This document shows, one piece after another, positions 43,881 through 52,387 of a stretch of 64,000 nucleotides of DNA (the stretch's first letter is position 1; each line of letters starts with the position of its first letter). This stretch comes from Nocardia shimofusensis NBRC 100134 (GTDB lineage: Bacteria; Actinomycetota; Actinomycetes; Mycobacteriales; Mycobacteriaceae): positions 1 through 64,000 of the forward strand of contig NZ_BDBT01000027.1 in NCBI RefSeq assembly GCF_001613125.1, given 5' to 3'. Below the pieces are notes generated by a model, which ran no database searches, was not told where the DNA came from, and worked only from the letters and a program-made list of their open reading frames with translations. The translations under genes and the position numbers were made by a program.

Positions 43881-45254
43881 TCATTCCAGGTCGTCGATGG
43901 TCTTGCCGACGTCGGCGAGCGTCATGGGCTTGCCGACCTCGGTGGCGTAGCGGTACGGGGTCACCCCGCAGCGGAACACGCCGTCGGTGGCGCCGAAGTC
44001 CACGCCCCGCCAGCCCTCCGGGGTCGCCTTCTGCACGTTGAAGCAGCGCGGCTGCTCCGAGAGCGGCGTGGACAGATCCACCGGTGCGAGCAGGCCGCCG
44101 CCGGTCCACGCCGTCTCCTTGCGCGCGGTCTCCAGCACACACGAGCGGGTCAGCTGGTCGCCACAGGCGGTCGCGGACTTGGCGAACAGCACCCACGCCT
44201 GGATCGCCTTGAGCGCGGGGAAGGTGATCGCGGCGTCCGGGGCGTAGCGCTCGTAGAGGTCGAGCACCTGCTGCACGGCGGGCACCTGGTCGGCGGCGTC
44301 GAGCGGGGCGATGCCGCTGAGGTCGGCGTAGTTGTTCTGCGCGCCCAGCGAACTCTTGGCCAGCTCGATGAAGTCGGGGTTGTAGGCGTTGGCGTTGGCG
44401 TCGATCCAGTCGAGCTTGTAGTCCATGCCGGTGAGGACTTCCTCCAGCTTGGCCAGGCTACGGAAGTCGCCGAAGAAGATCAGCCCGCGCACGTTCTTGG
44501 ATTTGATGGCCTGCGCGTAGGGAGTCCAGTCGGCGACGCCGGAGGCGGGGTAGAGCTCGTCGTAGACGATCTGCGCGCCCGCGGCCCGCAGCGACTCGAC
44601 CATCTTCGGGCCCATCGCCTTGGTCACCGGCGAATCACCGTTGATGATGCCGATCGCCTGGGCCGAGCCCGGGTGTGCGGTCTCGATCAACCACTGCTGG
44701 AAACCCGCGTAGGGATTGACGTTCTCGGCCGCCGAGGCGCCGACCGCCAACTGCAGATCCGAGCCGATGTTGGCGATCTGCGCGACCTGACCGGGGAATT
44801 CCGGCAACAGGCACGACAGCCGGTCCTTCACCCCGAGCCCGTCCAGGGCCGATCCGCCGCCGACGAGGAAGAAGTCCTCACGGCAGGCCTCGAGCATGCG
44901 CTGGCGGACCTCGGTGAGCTTCGAGTCGCGGATCTTGTAGGTCAGGGTGCGCCCGTTGACGCCGCCCGCTTCGTTGCACCACGAGGTGAACACCTTGGCG
45001 GCGGCGTCGAACTCGGGGTTCTTGGTGAAGCCCATGTCGGAGAAGACACCGACCTGGATCTCGGTGCCGGTCACACCCTGCGCGGTCGCGTCCTTCGCCT
45101 CGCCCGGCCCGCAGATACCGGACAGGTCACCGAAGTCACCGGAGACCGTAGCCGCCGGCCCGCCCTCGCTTTCCGTGGAGCCGCCGTCACGGCCGCAGCC
45201 CGCCGCGACCAGCGCGACGGCCATCAGCGCGACGAGTATTCGCTGGGATCTCAC
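43881..45254 (-). CDS. ABC transporter substrate-binding lipoprotein (branched-chain type)
   Basis: 457 residues. A lipoprotein signal peptide with lipobox LVAAGC places the acylated Cys at residue 20. The mature part is a Peripla_BP_6 type-I binding fold: EIQVGVFSDMGFTKNP, TSWCNEAGGVNGRTL, GIINGDSPVTKAMGPKM and VRGLIFFGDFR. Eight or so cysteines in the mature part suggest disulfides. It is anchored outside the cytoplasmic membrane and captures the ligand. GTG 45254 follows AAGGAGGAACAG. It is the first gene of the thirteen-gene minus-strand series; its promoter region faces the plus-strand oxygenase operon with a TetR-type palindrome in between. Confidence 0.93.
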   Translation of the reverse strand: MRSQRILVALMAVALVAAGCGRDGGSTESEGGPAATVSGDFGDLSGICGPGEAKDATAQGVTGTEIQVGVFSDMGFTKNPEFDAAAKVFTSWCNEAGGVNGRTLTYKIRDSKLTEVRQRMLEACREDFFLVGGGSALDGLGVKDRLSCLLPEFPGQVAQIANIGSDLQLAVGASAAENVNPYAGFQQWLIETAHPGSAQAIGIINGDSPVTKAMGPKMVESLRAAGAQIVYDELYPASGVADWTPYAQAIKSKNVRGLIFFGDFRSLAKLEEVLTGMDYKLDWIDANANAYNPDFIELAKSSLGAQNNYADLSGIAPLDAADQVPAVQQVLDLYERYAPDAAITFPALKAIQAWVLFAKSATACGDQLTRSCVLETARKETAWTGGGLLAPVDLSTPLSEQPRCFNVQKATPEGWRGVDFGATDGVFRCGVTPYRYATEVGKPMTLADVGKTIDDLE

Positions 45255-45298
45255 CTGTTCCTCCTTCGCGGCTCGCGCCCGACGCCACCGCTGTACGG

Positions 45299-45327
45299 AA
45301 ACTATCCTCTCAGAATCGGAGAATCAA
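45299..45327 (-). promoter_or_regulatory. Putative promoter of the importer operon
   Basis: On the minus strand: TTGATT (complement of 45322-45327), a 17-nt spacer and TAGTTT (complement of 45299-45304). The spacer contains a direct repeat ATTCT-CCG-ATTCT made of half-sites of the GAGAAT palindrome, so the same TetR protein may act here. Confidence 0.4.
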
Positions 45328-45474
45328 TAGTCCGAATTCGTAGAGCAATGTGTCCGCGGATCTGCGGCCGAAGGACACCGGGGAGTCCGCGCCCGACCGA
45401 ACGCCCCGCATCCCCCCACGTCGACCCAGCGTTGACACCCGCCGCCGGTCATGAAAATCTATTGGTCGGTTTAT

Positions 45475-45489
45475 GAGAATCCGATTCTC
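45475..45489. promoter_or_regulatory. TetR-type operator GAGAAT-N3-ATTCTC
   Basis: Perfect inverted repeat with spacer CCG, two bases before the AGGAGG of the gene at 45503. GAGAAT could itself be the -10 box (TGAAAA 17 nt upstream as -35). Binding here would directly block the plus-strand operon and, with the half-sites at 45311-45324, the divergent importer operon. Confidence 0.7.
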
Positions 45490-45502
45490 CTAGGAGGTGT
45501 CG

Positions 45503-46021
45503 ATGCGGCTGCCACCGCTGCCCGCCGACGAATGGGACGACCGCAGTCGCCAGGCGCTGAAGGGGTTGCTCCCGCGTGATCGGCGCAATCCCGAGGGCGC
45601 GGGCCCGGCGATGTCGACCATGGTGCGTCATCCCGATCTCCTCGAGGCGTTCCTCGAATTCGGGGTGTACCTGCTGTTCAAATCCACGCTCCCGGCGCGG
45701 CTGCGCGAACTGGCGGTCCTACGGGTGGCCCACCGCGCGAACTGCGCCTACGAGTGGGAGCACCACCTCGAGATCGCCGAGAAGTCCGGGCTCACCCCCG
45801 CGGACGTCGCCGCCGCGCAGAGCGGCGCCTGCGCGGACCCGTTCGACCAGACGGTGCTCACCGCGGTCGACGAGCTCGCCGAGCACACCTGTCTGACCGA
45901 TGCCACCTGGGCCGCGCTGAGAGATCACCTCGACGAGCGGCAGGCGATGGACTTCGTCTTCACCGTCGGCGGCTACACCACCCTGGCCATGGCCTTCAAC
46001 ACCTTCGGCGTGAAGCCCTAG
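45503..46021 (+). CDS. Carboxymuconolactone decarboxylase / AhpD-like protein
   Basis: 172 residues. The CMD/AhpD core is RLRELAVLRVAHRANCAYEWEHH, with Glu, Cys and His in the family spacing; only one Cys of the AhpD CxxC is present, so a peroxidase role is unlikely. Members act as decarboxylases, hydrolases or uncharacterised accessory proteins next to catabolic operons. ATG 45503 with AGGAGG five bases upstream; the GTG two codons earlier overlaps the ribosome site. First gene of the plus-strand operon with the second Rieske oxygenase, directly under the operator at 45475. Confidence 0.85.
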   Translation: MRLPPLPADEWDDRSRQALKGLLPRDRRNPEGAGPAMSTMVRHPDLLEAFLEFGVYLLFKSTLPARLRELAVLRVAHRANCAYEWEHHLEIAEKSGLTPADVAAAQSGACADPFDQTVLTAVDELAEHTCLTDATWAALRDHLDERQAMDFVFTVGGYTTLAMAFNTFGVKP

Positions 46022-46055
46022 TACGGCTTCGAGCACTAGCACGAAAGGCACTGTC

Positions 46056-47321
46056 TTGCCCCACTTCACCAAACCAGCCGCGGGTAGCTGGACGCAGAAC
46101 TATCCCGAACTGGGCACCGATCCGGTCGACTACACCGACTCGATCGACCCCGCCTTCTACGAGGACGAACGCCAGGCGATCTTCCGCAAGAGCTGGCTCA
46201 ATGTCGGCCGGGTGAACAAACTGCCCAAGACCGGCAGCTACTTCACCAAAGAGCTGGCCTGCGTGGGCACCTCGCTCATCATCGTCAAGGACAAGGCGGG
46301 CGTGGTCCGCGCCTTCCACAACATCTGCCGCCACCGGGGCAACAAGCTGGTGTGGGACGACTTCCCCAACGAGGAGACCGCGGGCACCTGCAGGCAGTTC
46401 ACCTGCAAATACCACGCCTGGCGCTACGGCCTGGAAGGTGACCTGACCTACGTCCAGCAGGAGGGCGAGTTCTTCGACCTGGACAAGAACAAGTTCGGCC
46501 TCAAGCCGGTGCGCTGCGAGGTCTGGGAAGGCTTCATCTTCGTCAATCTCGACGAGAACGCCAAGCCGCTGACCGAGTACCTGGGTCCGATGATGAAGGG
46601 CCTCGAGGGCTACCCGTTCGACAAGATGAGCGAGGTCTACAGCTACAAGGCCGAGATCGGCTCGAACTGGAAGCTGTTCATCGACGCCTTCGCCGAGTTC
46701 TATCACGCGCCCGTGCTGCACCAGAAGCAGGCGGTCAAGGACGAGGCCGACAAGCTGGCCGGCTACGGCTTCGAGGCGCTGCACTACGAGATCGCCGCAC
46801 CGCATTCGATGATCTCGTCCTGGGGCGGCATGGCGCCGCCGAAGGATCCCATGATGGTCAAGCCGATCGAGCGCGAACTGCGCAGCGGCCTGTTCGGCCC
46901 CTGGGACCGCCCCGGCATCGACGGCCTCGACACGCTGCCGCCCGGCCTCAACCCGGCAGGCCACAACGCCTGGGGCGTGGACGAATTCGAGATCTTCCCG
47001 AACTTCTCCCTGCTGTTTTGGGCGCCCGGCTGGTTCCTGACCTACCACTACTGGCCGACCGCCGTGGACCGCCACATCTTCGAGGCGAACCTGTATTTCG
47101 TGCCCGCGAGCAACGCCCGCGAGCGGCTCGCCCAGGAGCTGGCCGCGGTCACCTTCAAGGAGTACGCGCTGCAGGACGCGAACACCCTGGAGGCCACCCA
47201 GACCATGATCGCCACCCGCGAGGTCACCGACTTCCCGCTCAACGATCAGGAGATCCTGCTCCGCCACCTGCACAAGACCGCCCAGAAGATCGTCGAGGAG
47301 TACCGCGATGGCAACAACTGA
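46056..47321 (+). CDS. Rieske [2Fe-2S] ring-hydroxylating oxygenase, alpha subunit
   Basis: 421 residues. The cluster ligands are Cys91-x-His93 (CRHRGNK) and Cys117-x2-His120 (CKYHAWRYG). The mononuclear iron motif is AEFYHAPVLH (His217, His222). The only usable start is TTG 46056, eight bases after AAAGG. No beta-subunit gene follows; the next small gene overlaps by 14 nt. It resembles stand-alone alpha-type oxygenases acting on carbocyclic or quaternary-ammonium substrates. It requires an external ferredoxin and reductase. Distinct from the 21423 enzyme in the second-ligand motif (YHAW versus FHGW), so the two probably act on different intermediates. Confidence 0.9.
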   Translation: MPHFTKPAAGSWTQNYPELGTDPVDYTDSIDPAFYEDERQAIFRKSWLNVGRVNKLPKTGSYFTKELACVGTSLIIVKDKAGVVRAFHNICRHRGNKLVWDDFPNEETAGTCRQFTCKYHAWRYGLEGDLTYVQQEGEFFDLDKNKFGLKPVRCEVWEGFIFVNLDENAKPLTEYLGPMMKGLEGYPFDKMSEVYSYKAEIGSNWKLFIDAFAEFYHAPVLHQKQAVKDEADKLAGYGFEALHYEIAAPHSMISSWGGMAPPKDPMMVKPIERELRSGLFGPWDRPGIDGLDTLPPGLNPAGHNAWGVDEFEIFPNFSLLFWAPGWFLTYHYWPTAVDRHIFEANLYFVPASNARERLAQELAAVTFKEYALQDANTLEATQTMIATREVTDFPLNDQEILLRHLHKTAQKIVEEYRDGNN

Positions 47322-47655
47322 CCAGCACAAGCATTTGCCTGCCGAGTTCGCCGACCTCGAGCGGTTCGCCGACTGGATCCTGGCCACCGAGCCCGAGCGC
47401 TACGCCAAGCGGCTGGCCTCGACGATGGAGGAGATGCAGGACGTCTACGACACCGTCATGCCGCGCCTGCAGGCAGCGCTGGACTTCATCGACAGCAAGT
47501 ACGACTGGAACGATCTGCCCGACGAGGGCCGCCATCTGTTCCATCTGCTCCAGTCGCTGGTGATGGTGTCCTTCCCGATCGAGGTCTGGAAGCAGGCGCG
47601 GGTGCCCGATTCCGGCGCGGCCCATCTGGACATCATCCGCGAGCCGGTGGTCTGA
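47308..47655 (+). CDS. Conserved hypothetical protein (115 aa), oxygenase-linked
   Basis: 115 residues, mostly helical, acidic and aromatic: EFADLERFADWILATEPER, then STMEEMQDVYDTVMPRLQAALDFIDSKYDW and LFHLLQSLVMVSFPIEVWKQ. No known motif, signal or metal site. It overlaps the Rieske gene by 14 nt and precedes the amidohydrolase by 3 nt, so it is co-translated. It could be a small partner or assembly protein of the oxygenase, but I cannot assign a function. Confidence 0.72.
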   Translation: MATTDQHKHLPAEFADLERFADWILATEPERYAKRLASTMEEMQDVYDTVMPRLQAALDFIDSKYDWNDLPDEGRHLFHLLQSLVMVSFPIEVWKQARVPDSGAAHLDIIREPVV

Positions 47656-47658
47656 GCG

Positions 47659-48876
47659 ATGCCTGCGCTGACGCTGCGGGCGGCCGGGCTGCTCGATGTC
47701 GACTCCGGCGAGATCGTGCGGCCGGGCATCCTGCGGGTCGACGGTGACCGCATCGTCGGCGTCGGCGGCCCGGTCGAGGGCGAGGTCGTCGAACTCGGCG
47801 AGGTGATCCTGCTGCCCGGCCTGATGGACATGGAGGTCAACCTGCTGATGGGCGGGCGCGGGGAGACCGGTCTGGCCTCCAGCGTGACCGACGATCCGGC
47901 ACTGCGCGTGCTGCGCGCGGTCGGCAATGCCCGCCGCACGCTCCGGGCCGGATTCACCACCGTGCGCAACCTCGGCCTGTTCGTGAAGACCGGCGGTTAT
48001 CTGCTGGACGTGGCGCTGGGCAAGGCCATCGACGCCGGATGGATCGAAGGTCCGCGCATCGTGCCCGCCGGTCATGCCATCACGCCCACCGGCGGTCACC
48101 TGGACCCGACCATGTTCTCCGCCTTCGCCCCCGACGTGCTGAAGCTGACCCTCGAGGAGGGCATCGCCAACGGCGTCGACGAGGTCCGCAAGGCGGTGCG
48201 GTACCAGATCAAGCACGGCGCGCAGCTGATCAAGATCTGCGTCTCCGGCGGCGTCATGTCGCTGACGGGAGCGCCCGGCGCGCAACACTATTCGGACGAG
48301 GAACTGCGCGCCATCGTCGACGAGGCGCACCGGCGCGGACTCAAGGTCGCCGCGCACACCCACGGTGCCGAAGCTGTCGCCCACGCCGTCGCGGCCGGCA
48401 TCGACTGCATCGAGCACGGCTTCCTCATCGACGACGACGCCATCGACCTGATGGTCGCCAACGGCACCTGGTTGGTCCCGACCACCCGGCTGGCCGACGC
48501 GATGGACGTCTCCAGAGCCGATCCGGCCCTGCAGGCCAAGGCCGCCGTCATGTTCCCCAAGGCCCGCACCTCCGTGCTGGCCGCCTACAAGGCGGGCGTG
48601 AAGATCGCCGTCGGCACCGACGCTCCCGCCATCCCGCACGGCCGCAACGCCGACGAGCTCGTCGCGCTCGTCGAACGCGGTCTGCCGCCGCTGGACGTGG
48701 TGCGCGCGGCCACGATTCGCGGCGCCGAACTCATCGGCGTCGAGGACCGCGGCCGCCTCGCCGAAGGTCAGCTGGCCGATGTCATCGCCGTCCCCGGTGA
48801 CCCGCTCGACGACATCACCGTGACCAGGGACGTGCGCTTCGTGATGAAAGGCGGAAAGATTTATGTCCAGAAGTGA
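47659..48876 (+). CDS. Amidohydrolase superfamily protein with altered HxH motif
   Basis: 405 residues, imidazolonepropionase/prolidase-like branch. The usual first metal motif after the PGLxD strand (HxH) reads MEVN: Glu59 and Asn61. The remaining metal-site residues are present: Lys192 in LIKICVSGG, His233 in AAHTHG, His253 in IEHGF, Asp321 in GTDAP. C-terminal LAEGQLADVIAVPGDPLDD is standard. The protein may therefore bind a single metal, use a different site, or be a non-hydrolytic relative. It sits between the 115-aa protein and an NTF2-type gene in the oxygenase operon. A lactonase or hydrolase role on a ring-opened product is possible. Confidence 0.85.
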   Translation: MPALTLRAAGLLDVDSGEIVRPGILRVDGDRIVGVGGPVEGEVVELGEVILLPGLMDMEVNLLMGGRGETGLASSVTDDPALRVLRAVGNARRTLRAGFTTVRNLGLFVKTGGYLLDVALGKAIDAGWIEGPRIVPAGHAITPTGGHLDPTMFSAFAPDVLKLTLEEGIANGVDEVRKAVRYQIKHGAQLIKICVSGGVMSLTGAPGAQHYSDEELRAIVDEAHRRGLKVAAHTHGAEAVAHAVAAGIDCIEHGFLIDDDAIDLMVANGTWLVPTTRLADAMDVSRADPALQAKAAVMFPKARTSVLAAYKAGVKIAVGTDAPAIPHGRNADELVALVERGLPPLDVVRAATIRGAELIGVEDRGRLAEGQLADVIAVPGDPLDDITVTRDVRFVMKGGKIYVQK

Positions 48877-49279
48877 CGACCTGCTCGAGATCCAGCAGGT
48901 GCTGGCCCGCTACGCGGTGACCATCACCCAGGGCGATATCGAGGGGCTGATCGCCGTGTTCACCCCCGACGGCACCTACAGCGCCTTCGGCGACACCTAC
49001 ACCCTCGATGTCTTCCCCGACCTGGTCGCCGCCGCCCCCAAAGGTCTTTTCCTGACCGGCCTTCCGGTACTCGAGATCGACGGCGACACCGCCACCGGCA
49101 CCCAACCGCTGTGCTTCGTCGAGCACAGCAGCCACGACATGCGCATCGGCTACTACACCGACACCCTCGAGCGCACCCCCGACGGTTGGCGCATCAAGAC
49201 CCGCCGGATGACCTTCATCCGCCGCAACGGCGACCACGATTCGGGTATCCCGCACGCCTTCGAGCGCTCCCAGGGGTGA
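48863..49279 (+). CDS. NTF2/SnoaL-like protein
   Basis: 138 residues. The N-terminal helices LEIQQVLARYAVTITQGDIEGL and the strand FTPDGTYSAFGD match the SnoaL_4/bile-acid 7-alpha-dehydratase-like subfamily of the NTF2 fold; the end reads DGWRIKTRRMTFIRRN. An Asp/His pair that could serve acid-base chemistry (YAV, HSSHDM) is present but not diagnostic. It overlaps the amidohydrolase by 14 nt and precedes an ACAD by 4 nt. Such proteins in steroid and bile acid clusters dehydrate or isomerise; function here is inference. Confidence 0.8.
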   Translation: MSRSDDLLEIQQVLARYAVTITQGDIEGLIAVFTPDGTYSAFGDTYTLDVFPDLVAAAPKGLFLTGLPVLEIDGDTATGTQPLCFVEHSSHDMRIGYYTDTLERTPDGWRIKTRRMTFIRRNGDHDSGIPHAFERSQG

Positions 49280-49283
49280 GGTC

Positions 49284-50411
49284 GTGACCGACATGGCGAC
49301 CGATCTCCCGACTGTCGACATCGCCGGCTTCCGGTCGAGCCTGCGCGCGTGGCTCGACCAGCACGACCTGACCCCCGGCCCCGATCACTCGCTGGACGGA
49401 CAGGTCGAGCAGCTGCTTCGGGTCAGGCGCGCCCTCTACGACGGCGACTGGATGCGCTACGGCTGGCCCGAGCAGGTCGGCGGTCTCGGCGGACCCGCTG
49501 CCCTGCGCGCCGTGCTCGGTGAGGAGATCGCCTCCCGCGACCTCGCCGAGCCCGGCATCTGGTCCATGGTCGAAGTCCTGACCCCGACCATGATCGCCTA
49601 CGCCCGCCCCGAACTCGCCGCCACCATGGTCCCCCGGCTGCTCTCCGGCAGCGAACAGTGGTGCCAGGGCTTCTCCGAACCCGGCTCCGGCAGCGACCTG
49701 GCCTCGCTGCGCACGAAAGCCACTCGGGACGGCGAGAACTGGGTGATCTCCGGCCAGAAGGTGTGGACCAGTCTGGCCCAGTACGCCGCCCGCTGCGTCC
49801 TGCTCACCCGCACCGGCCCGGGCCATGACGGCATCACCGCCTTCTTCGTCGACATGGACTCCCCCGGCATCACCGTGCGCCCGCTGCGCACCATGCACGG
49901 CGTCGACGAGTTCGCCGAGGTGTTCTTCGACGACGTGGTCGTGCCCGGCCACCGCATGCTCGGCAACCCCGGCGACGGCTGGCGCCTGGCCATGGACCTG
50001 CTCCCCTACGAGCGCTCCACCTGCTTCTGGCACCGCATCGCCTACCTGTTCACCCGCTTCGATCAATTGCTCACCCAGATCCCCGGCGCCGCCGAGGCCA
50101 CCGACACCGAACTCGGCGCGGCCTTCCTCGCCCTGCACACGGTCCGCTGCCGCTCGCACGCCACCCAACGCCGCCTCGCTGCCGGTGAACGGCTCGGTCC
50201 CGAGACCTCGGTCGACAAAGTGCTGCTCGCCGAAGCCGAACAACGCCTCTTCGACACCGCCCGCGACCTCCTGCCCGGCGTGATCGAACTCGACGACTCC
50301 CCCTGGCGCACCGAGTTCCTCTACTCCCGCGCCGCGACCATCTACGGCGGCACCGCCGAGATCCAGCGCAATATCATCGCCCGCCGCCTGCTCGACCTCG
50401 GCAAGGAGTGA
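49284..50411 (+). CDS. Acyl-CoA dehydrogenase, large subunit
   Basis: 375 residues. It has QWCQGFSEPGSGSDLASLRTKA, ISGQKVWTSLAQYAARCVLLTRTG, and YGGTAEIQRNIIARRLLDLGKE at the C-terminus. The MCAD Glu position is Gly (YGGTAEIQ), the pattern of catalytic subunits of heterotetrameric FadE pairs. GTG 49284 has GGTGAGG before it. Next gene begins 5 nt downstream and is a shortened ACAD, its likely partner. It probably dehydrogenates a bulky acyl-CoA made after the Rieske step. Confidence 0.88.
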   Translation: MTDMATDLPTVDIAGFRSSLRAWLDQHDLTPGPDHSLDGQVEQLLRVRRALYDGDWMRYGWPEQVGGLGGPAALRAVLGEEIASRDLAEPGIWSMVEVLTPTMIAYARPELAATMVPRLLSGSEQWCQGFSEPGSGSDLASLRTKATRDGENWVISGQKVWTSLAQYAARCVLLTRTGPGHDGITAFFVDMDSPGITVRPLRTMHGVDEFAEVFFDDVVVPGHRMLGNPGDGWRLAMDLLPYERSTCFWHRIAYLFTRFDQLLTQIPGAAEATDTELGAAFLALHTVRCRSHATQRRLAAGERLGPETSVDKVLLAEAEQRLFDTARDLLPGVIELDDSPWRTEFLYSRAATIYGGTAEIQRNIIARRLLDLGKE

Positions 50412-50416
50412 ATCCC

Positions 50417-51316
50417 ATGCCCGACCCAGCCCAAGGCGCTCCCGCGCTCGACGGCGCCGAACTGCGACTGCTCACCGAAGTCCTCCGTGCGGCGATGAGC
50501 GCTACGACCGGCGTCGAACTCGACAGAGCGCTGGACGAACTCGGCTGGCTCGACATGCTCGCCGAAAGCCCGGCTCCCGCCATCCAGACCGTATTCCGGC
50601 TACTCGGCGAAACCGGATCGCACGCCTCGGTGCTCGTGGACGTACTGCGCGCCGCCGACCCCGGTCTCCCGGCCGATGTCGCGCTGCCGTTCGCGGGCGG
50701 GCGTCGGGTGATCTGGGAACGTTCCCGAACTCTCCGACCACACGGTGCGGCCTCGCCCCACCCCGGATCTTCCATCGACGAAGAGCTACCGCTGCGCATC
50801 ATCGATCGCGAGGCGACCCGCGTCGAGTCACCCCATGACACGGCGGCCGCTGACGAGACGGCCGACAGTATCGCGTCGGTTCCCTTGGCAGCCGGCCGCA
50901 GAGCCCTCGGCTGGTGGCTGCTCGGCTCCGGGCACGCCATGCTCTCGCTGGCCCGCACACACGCGCTCGAACGGCTTCAATTCGGTCGCCCGCTCGCCTC
51001 GTTCCAAGCCGTGCGTCACCGCTTGGCCGAAACCCTGGTCGCCCTCGACGGCGCCGAGGCCGCACTCGCCCACGCCGACGGCGAATTCGGCGCGCTCCTG
51101 GCCAAGGCCGCCGCGGGCCGAGCGGCAACCACCGCGGCACGACACTGCCAGCAGGTCCTCGGCGGCATCGGCTTCACCGCAGAGCACGAGTTGCACCGGC
51201 ATGTGCGGCGAGTCCTCGTCCTCGACGGATTGCTCGGCAGCACACGCGAACTCGTCCGCGAAGCAGGGACGGAAGTCCGACGGCGGGCGGAAGGGCCGCG
51301 CCTGGCGAATCTCTGA
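50417..51316 (+). CDS. Acyl-CoA dehydrogenase, shortened partner subunit
   Basis: 299 residues, about 80 shorter than normal. Only the C-terminal helical domain is clear: LLGSGHAMLSLARTHALERLQFGRPLASFQAVRHRLAET and CQQVLGGIGFTAEHELHRHVRRV. The N-terminal part is short and the FAD-binding beta domain is nearly absent. ATG 50417 is eight bases after AAGGAG. Shortened FadE proteins with this architecture are known as non-catalytic halves of alpha2beta2 dehydrogenases. It would complement the 49284 subunit. Last gene of this plus-strand operon. Confidence 0.82.
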   Translation: MPDPAQGAPALDGAELRLLTEVLRAAMSATTGVELDRALDELGWLDMLAESPAPAIQTVFRLLGETGSHASVLVDVLRAADPGLPADVALPFAGGRRVIWERSRTLRPHGAASPHPGSSIDEELPLRIIDREATRVESPHDTAAADETADSIASVPLAAGRRALGWWLLGSGHAMLSLARTHALERLQFGRPLASFQAVRHRLAETLVALDGAEAALAHADGEFGALLAKAAAGRAATTAARHCQQVLGGIGFTAEHELHRHVRRVLVLDGLLGSTRELVREAGTEVRRRAEGPRLANL

Positions 51317-51364
51317 CCTTCGACCGCCACCCGGCCGCGTTCGGTGAGCGCCCCGTGACGGCCG

Positions 51365-52378
51365 TCAGTGGGCGCCGAGCACGTCGAGAATCATCGGACG
51401 CGCGGCGGCGAGCGCCTGTTCCCAGTAGGGCCAGGTGTGGGTTCCGTCGACGATCTCGACACGAGCCGGGATGCCCAGCGCCGCGACTCGATCGCCGAAG
51501 ATGCGCGCGGCGGCCCTGGCGATCAACTCCAGCCCCATCGCGTTCATCGTGTTGCCCACCCCGTACGGCACATCGGCGGGCCCGGGCAGGCCGGCGCCGG
51601 CCGACACGTACATCGGCAGACCGCGCAGCAGCTCGGCTTGCACCGTCGGATCGTTGCGACTCCAGGCAGGGTCGCCGGGCGGGCCCCACATGTCGTCCAC
51701 GTTGAACCTGCCCTCGTCCCACAACGCCGCGCGGATCGCCTCGTTCCACATCGGGAAGGTCGGATTCAGGAATCCGGAGAAAGACCCGGCGAACTTGAAC
51801 TGGTCGCGATGGTGCGCGGCCAGCGTCAGGGCCGCCCCACCGCCCATGGACGCGCCCACGATGGCGTTGTCGGTCCGCGAGACCCCGTATCCCGCGAGGA
51901 AGGCGGGCAACTCCTCGGTGAGGAAGGTTTCCCACTTGTACGTGGTGACCTGGCCGTTGGTACTGCTCGGCCGGTACCAGTCGGTATAGAAACTGGAGTG
52001 TCCGCCGACCGGGAACACCAGCGTGACATTGTCACCGGCGAACCGCTGCAGCACACCGGTATCGCTGATCCACTGACTGTGATCGTGCGGCGCACGGAGG
52101 CCGTCGAGCACATAGAGCGCCGAAGCGCCACCGCGCGCCGCCCACTGCACCTGGATTTTGATCGGCCCCATACCGGACGGCACAACGAGTTCCTCGTACC
52201 CACCGGCCGGGGCCTGTAATTTCGTGGCATCGACCGGCGCCGCATCGGCCACCGCCCCGCCGACCCAGGTCGTCAGCATCACCGCCGCGACAACCGCACC
52301 GGCCCTGCGAAACCTACCTCGCAGCGAGCCGATGCCCCGCTTGCACTTCCATCCCCTCACCAGGTTCGTATCGTGCAT
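51365..52378 (-). CDS. Antigen 85-type mycolyltransferase / esterase
   Basis: 337 residues. An export signal spans about residues 25-46 (AVVAAVMLTTWVGGAVADAAP). The mature alpha/beta hydrolase has Ser177 in GASMGG, the family LDGLRAPHDHSQW strand, and His314 in GTHTWPYW; an acidic residue before it completes the triad. Ag85/FbpA-C and corynebacterial mycolyltransferases move mycolic acid between trehalose mycolates and the cell wall. It acts outside the membrane. The GGHSSFYTDWY segment is characteristic. It converges with the ACAD operon and is not part of the catabolic genes. It is the best hint that the host makes mycolic acids. Confidence 0.9.
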   Translation of the reverse strand: MHDTNLVRGWKCKRGIGSLRGRFRRAGAVVAAVMLTTWVGGAVADAAPVDATKLQAPAGGYEELVVPSGMGPIKIQVQWAARGGASALYVLDGLRAPHDHSQWISDTGVLQRFAGDNVTLVFPVGGHSSFYTDWYRPSSTNGQVTTYKWETFLTEELPAFLAGYGVSRTDNAIVGASMGGGAALTLAAHHRDQFKFAGSFSGFLNPTFPMWNEAIRAALWDEGRFNVDDMWGPPGDPAWSRNDPTVQAELLRGLPMYVSAGAGLPGPADVPYGVGNTMNAMGLELIARAAARIFGDRVAALGIPARVEIVDGTHTWPYWEQALAAARPMILDVLGAH

Positions 52379-52387
52379 TCGCGCACG

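Noticed and set aside
45432..45437. TTGACA box as a promoter for the AhpD-like gene
   Set aside because: No acceptable -10 box lies 16-19 nt downstream; the TGAAAA/GAGAAT arrangement nearer the gene is more plausible.
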